This document shows, piece by piece, positions 61,003 to 64,000 of a stretch of 64,000 nucleotides of DNA. The first letter of the stretch is position 1. Every line of letters begins with the position of its first letter. The notes under the pieces are model-generated. The model was not told where the DNA came from. It did no database searches and saw only the letters and a program-made list of their open reading frames with translations. The stretch is from Pseudomonas ekonensis (GTDB taxonomy: Bacteria > Pseudomonadota > Gammaproteobacteria > Pseudomonadales > Pseudomonadaceae), in NCBI RefSeq assembly GCF_019145435.1, contig NZ_JAHSTS010000001.1:1688001-1752000 (forward strand), read 5' to 3'. The position numbers were made by a program, and so were the translations under genes.

Positions 61003-61151
61003 AGCGAACACCTTGCAGTTGAGAAGTGCGGCAAGGTTGGCATCGGCGGGCGGCGGGAAAAATCCGGTGCGGGCGAGATGACCTTTAAACAATTTTTACG
61101 AATCGGGCGGGCAGTGATCTGCCTTAGGCCCTGCGGTGCCTGGGCCGACGC

Positions 61152-61245
61152 CATCGCCAGCAGGCTGGCTCCTACCGTTTTTTGCGGTGAGCAGAAACTC
61201 CGCAAACACCGCCATTCCCTGTGGGAGCCAACCTGCTGGCGATGG
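61152..61245. repeat. REP pair (BIME)
   Basis: Inverted REP copies at about 61152-61176 and 61218-61245 in the 367-bp gap before the efflux operon. The rest of the gap (61250-61369) should hold the promoter of the operon; I saw no clear motif. Confidence 0.85.
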
Positions 61246-61369
61246 CGTCAGTGACGGCGCCGCCGAACCAAGACAGTTGCTTGCGCAGTTTTAGCTGCAC
61301 CACGCCTGATATGGGTTTGGCCGTGGTTTTGCGTCACACTTGTTCAACTTTCCGGCACAAGGCCTTTCA

Positions 61370-63025
61370 ATGGATCACTACGCCCCGCGCAACTGGCAGC
61401 CCCACGAGAAGCCCAGCCTGCCGGGTTCCCCCTCGACGCCGCTGCACTCCAACCCCAAGCGCCTGGCCTATGCGCTGGTGGGGCTGCTGGTGGCGTTGAC
61501 CGGCGGGCTGGGCAATTCGCTGGTGGTCGCCAACCTGCCTTACCTGCAAGGCGCGCTCGGCGCGACCACGGCGGAGATGGCCTGGCTGCCGGCGGCGTAC
61601 GTGATGACCAACGTGTCCATGAACCTGCTGCTGGTGAAGTTCCGCCAGCAGTTCGGCCTGCGGGCGTTCACCGAGGTGTTCCTGGTGCTGTATGCGCTGG
61701 TGACCTTCGGCCACCTGTTCGTCAACGACCTCAGTTCGGCGATTGCGGTGCGCGCCGCCCACGGCATGGTCGGCGCGGCGCTCAGTTCCCTGGGCCTGTA
61801 TTACATGGTGCAGGCGTTCCCGGCCAAGTGGCGGATGAAGGCGCTGGTGCTGGGTTTGGGGGCCTCGCAACTGGCCTTGCCGCTGGCGCGGCTGTTTTCC
61901 GAAGACCTTTTGCAGATCGCCGAATGGCGCGGTCTGTACCTGTTCGAAATGGGCATGGCGCTGCTGTCGCTGGGCTGCGTGCTGATGCTCAAGCTGCCGC
62001 CGGGCGACCGCTTCCGCACCTTCGAACCGCTGGATTTTCTCACCTTCGCCATCCTCGCCAGCGGCGTGGCGCTGCTCTGCGCCGTGCTGTCGCTGGGGCG
62101 GATCGACTGGTGGCTGGAGGCGCGCTGGATCGGCATCGCCCTGGCCGCCGCCATCGTACTGATCCTGGCGGGCCTGGCCATCGAGCACAACCGCAGCAAC
62201 CCGATGCTGATGACCCGCTGGCTCGGCAGCGGGGTGATGATCCGCCTGGCCCTGGCGGTGATCCTGATCCGCATGGTCACCTCGGAGCAGTCCACCGGCG
62301 CCGTGGGGTTCATGCAGAACCTGAACATGAGCAGCCAGCAGCTGCACAGCCTGTACGTGGTGATGCTGATCGGCAGCATCGCCGGGCTGCTCACCAGCGC
62401 GCTGACCATCGATCCCAAGCACCTGATCATGCCTTTGATCATTTCCCTGGCGCTGATGGCCACCGGCTCGGTGATGGACAGCTACTCGAACAACCTGACC
62501 CGCCCGCAGAACCTTTATTTCAGCCAGTTCCTGCTGGCGTTCGGCAGTACCTTTTTCCTCGGGCCGACCATGGTGCTGGGCACCCGCAACGTGCTGACCA
62601 ACCCACGCAACCTGGTGAGCTTTTCGGTGCTGTTCGGGATCTGCAACAACCTCGGCGGCCTGATCGGCGCGGCGTTGCTGGGCACCTTCCAGATCGCGCG
62701 CGAGAAGTTCCATTCCAGCCATATCGTCGACCAACTGGTGCTGGCCAATCCTCAGGTGGCCGCCCGTGTGCAGGGCGGCGGCTCGGCGGTGGGCTCGCTG
62801 ATCGCCGACCCCGGCCTGCGCAACCTGCAAGGCATCCGCAGCCTGGCCAACGCCGCCACCCGTGAAGCCAACATCCTGGCCTACAACGATGTGTTCATGC
62901 TGATCGCTGTGATCGCGGTGCTGACCCTGATCTGGATTTCCGTCCGCGCGCTGTGGCTGGTCTGCACCACCCGAACCGTCACCCCCACGCCTTCCGTCCC
63001 TTCCAGCGGTGCCTCTTCTTCATGA
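61370..63025 (+). CDS. MFS transporter, DHA2 (EmrB/FarB-like) family, 14-helix type
   Basis: A 551-residue inner-membrane transporter starting at ATG 61370 (MDHYAPRNW, AAGG site). About 14 hydrophobic segments; the first has VALTGGLGNSLVVANLPYLQ followed by GATTAEMAWLPAAYVMTNVS, and the central HGMVGAALSSLGLYYMVQAF takes the place of the DHA2 motif C. It lacks some acidic residues usual in EmrB, in keeping with a subgroup found with HlyD partners. The following adaptor gene overlaps by ATGA, so the two form a tripartite-type efflux system. Confidence 0.85.
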   Translation: MDHYAPRNWQPHEKPSLPGSPSTPLHSNPKRLAYALVGLLVALTGGLGNSLVVANLPYLQGALGATTAEMAWLPAAYVMTNVSMNLLLVKFRQQFGLRAFTEVFLVLYALVTFGHLFVNDLSSAIAVRAAHGMVGAALSSLGLYYMVQAFPAKWRMKALVLGLGASQLALPLARLFSEDLLQIAEWRGLYLFEMGMALLSLGCVLMLKLPPGDRFRTFEPLDFLTFAILASGVALLCAVLSLGRIDWWLEARWIGIALAAAIVLILAGLAIEHNRSNPMLMTRWLGSGVMIRLALAVILIRMVTSEQSTGAVGFMQNLNMSSQQLHSLYVVMLIGSIAGLLTSALTIDPKHLIMPLIISLALMATGSVMDSYSNNLTRPQNLYFSQFLLAFGSTFFLGPTMVLGTRNVLTNPRNLVSFSVLFGICNNLGGLIGAALLGTFQIAREKFHSSHIVDQLVLANPQVAARVQGGGSAVGSLIADPGLRNLQGIRSLANAATREANILAYNDVFMLIAVIAVLTLIWISVRALWLVCTTRTVTPTPSVPSSGASSS

Positions 63026-64000
63026 CCGAACCGACCGTCACCACCAACGCCATTGCCGCCACGCCCGAGGGTGTGGCGCCGCCGTCGTCGCCCAACACCG
63101 AACCGCGCCCGCTGCGGGTGCGGATCATCTCGTCGCTGGGATTCGCCGCCATCGCTCTGGTCGGCGTGCTGATCGTGCTGTACGCCTGGCAGTTGCCGCC
63201 GTTCAGCAGCGCCGTCGAAACCACCGAGAACGCCCTGGTGCGCGGGCAGGTGACGATCATCGGCCCGCAGCTCAGCGGCTACGTGTACGAAGTGCCGGTG
63301 CAGGACTTCCAGTTCGTCAAGGAAGGCGACCTGCTGGTGCGCCTGGACGACCGCATCTACAAGCAGCGGCTGGACCAGTCGCTGGCGCAGCTGGCGGTGC
63401 AGAAGGCCGCGCTGGCCAACGTGGTGCAGCAGCGCAACAGTGCCGAGGCGACCATCAAGCTGCGCCAGGCGGCGCTGGCCGACAGCGAGGCCCAGGCGCG
63501 CAAGAGCGGGGCGGACCTGGCGCGCAACAAGGCGCTGGTGAGCGACGGTTCGGTGTCCCGGCGCGAGCTGGACGTGACCCTCGCCGCCAGTGCCCAGACC
63601 ACCGCGTCGGTGGCCCAGGCCAAGGCCAACCTGGAGATCGCCCGGCAGGACCTGCAGACGGTGATCGTCAACCGCGGCTCCCTGGAAGCGGCGGTGGCCA
63701 GCGCCGAGGCGGCGGTGCAACTGGCGCGGATCGATTTGTCCAACACCCGCATCACCGCTCCCCGTGACGGCCAGCTGGGGCAGATCGGCGTGCGCCTCGG
63801 CGCCTACGTCAACTCCGGCGCGCAATTGATGGCGCTGGTGCCGAACCAGAAATGGGTGATCGCCAACCTCAAGGAAACCCAGATGGACAACGTGCGGGTC
63901 GGCCAGCCGGCGACCTTCACCGTCGATGCGCTGAACCACCGCAAGTTCACCGGCCGGGTGCAGCATGTGTCGCCGGGCACCGGCTCCGAGTTCGCCCTGT
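63022..64000 (+). CDS. HlyD/EmrA-family membrane fusion protein (partial)
   Basis: The first 326 codons of an adaptor protein, cut by the right edge. One transmembrane helix (about 34-56), a barrel-sandwich half with VRGQVTIIGPQLSGYVYEVP, a long alpha-helical hairpin (about 110-230, Ala/Gln-rich), the second lipoyl half IDLSNTRITAPRDGQLGQIG and the beta-barrel start LKETQMDNVRVGQPATF. It bridges the MFS pump to an outer-membrane channel probably encoded beyond the window. The start overlaps the pump stop by ATGA. Confidence 0.9.
   Translation, partial: MTEPTVTTNAIAATPEGVAPPSSPNTEPRPLRVRIISSLGFAAIALVGVLIVLYAWQLPPFSSAVETTENALVRGQVTIIGPQLSGYVYEVPVQDFQFVKEGDLLVRLDDRIYKQRLDQSLAQLAVQKAALANVVQQRNSAEATIKLRQAALADSEAQARKSGADLARNKALVSDGSVSRRELDVTLAASAQTTASVAQAKANLEIARQDLQTVIVNRGSLEAAVASAEAAVQLARIDLSNTRITAPRDGQLGQIGVRLGAYVNSGAQLMALVPNQKWVIANLKETQMDNVRVGQPATFTVDALNHRKFTGRVQHVSPGTGSEFAL

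Overview
The window is a 64 kb stretch of a Pseudomonas chromosome, most likely from the P. fluorescens complex. The grounds are high GC with strong GC3 bias, dense Pseudomonas-type REP palindromes between genes (about 18-bp inverted cores of the type ctggcttgccag / cagcaggctggct), an hcnABC cyanide operon with ANR-like and Rsm-like control sites, a bkd operon with divergent bkdR, a MexT-like LysR regulator and a DUF6124 gene. No rRNA, tRNA, prophage, CRISPR array or transposase gene was seen.

Layout. 1-21.3 kb is mixed chromosomal content: a repeat-built secreted protein cut by the left edge, a periplasmic chorismate mutase, a caspase-like orphan, MATE pump, amidase/LysR pair, YceI, two YXWGXW proteins, GNAT, TetR/NAD(P)H oxidoreductase pair, P1 peptidase, polyamine-type binding protein with a divergent LuxR-type regulator, rRNA-type methyltransferase, response regulator, HAD phosphatase, ICMT-like methyltransferase, PLP dehydratase, a 141-bp MITE in front of a DinB gene, a MexT-like regulator and a two-component system. 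21.4-23.0 kb holds small envelope proteins, including a 24-residue membrane peptide. 23.3-26.3 kb is hcnABC, followed by a KefC-type antiporter.

28.3-41 kb is the most unusual part. A 1.2-kb AT-richer leader carries three copies of a 30-bp translation-initiation element, each able to form a hairpin with ANGGA in its loop. It precedes a ten-gene unidirectional set: fused 2-oxoacid (indolepyruvate-type) ferredoxin oxidoreductase, AfsA-type hotdog enzyme, old-yellow-enzyme reductase, two SDRs, two discrete acyl carrier proteins, an acyl-AMP ligase, a KAS III and an uncharacterised protein. This looks like a compact biosynthetic system for a small acyl-derived (possibly butenolide- or furan-like) metabolite, with the same kind of Gac/Rsm control signature as the neighbouring hcn operon.

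41-64 kb returns to metabolism and transport: a LysR / aconitate-isomerase-like / TcuC-like trio, an RcnB-like protein, a PAS-GGDEF cyclase, FKBP, a DUF6124 gene with a leader that can fold in two exclusive ways and two downstream paralogous helical proteins, a dmeRF cobalt/nickel efflux pair, ilvE with bkdA1-bkdA2-bkdB-lpdV and bkdR (branched-chain amino acid catabolism), a sulfide/persulfide set (persulfide dioxygenase-like, BigR/SqrR-like ArsR, SQR-like, TauE/SafE), a PuuE-like deacetylase, and the start of a DHA2-type MFS/HlyD efflux system cut by the right edge.

All functional calls come from reading the sequence and remembered family features; no database search was run.
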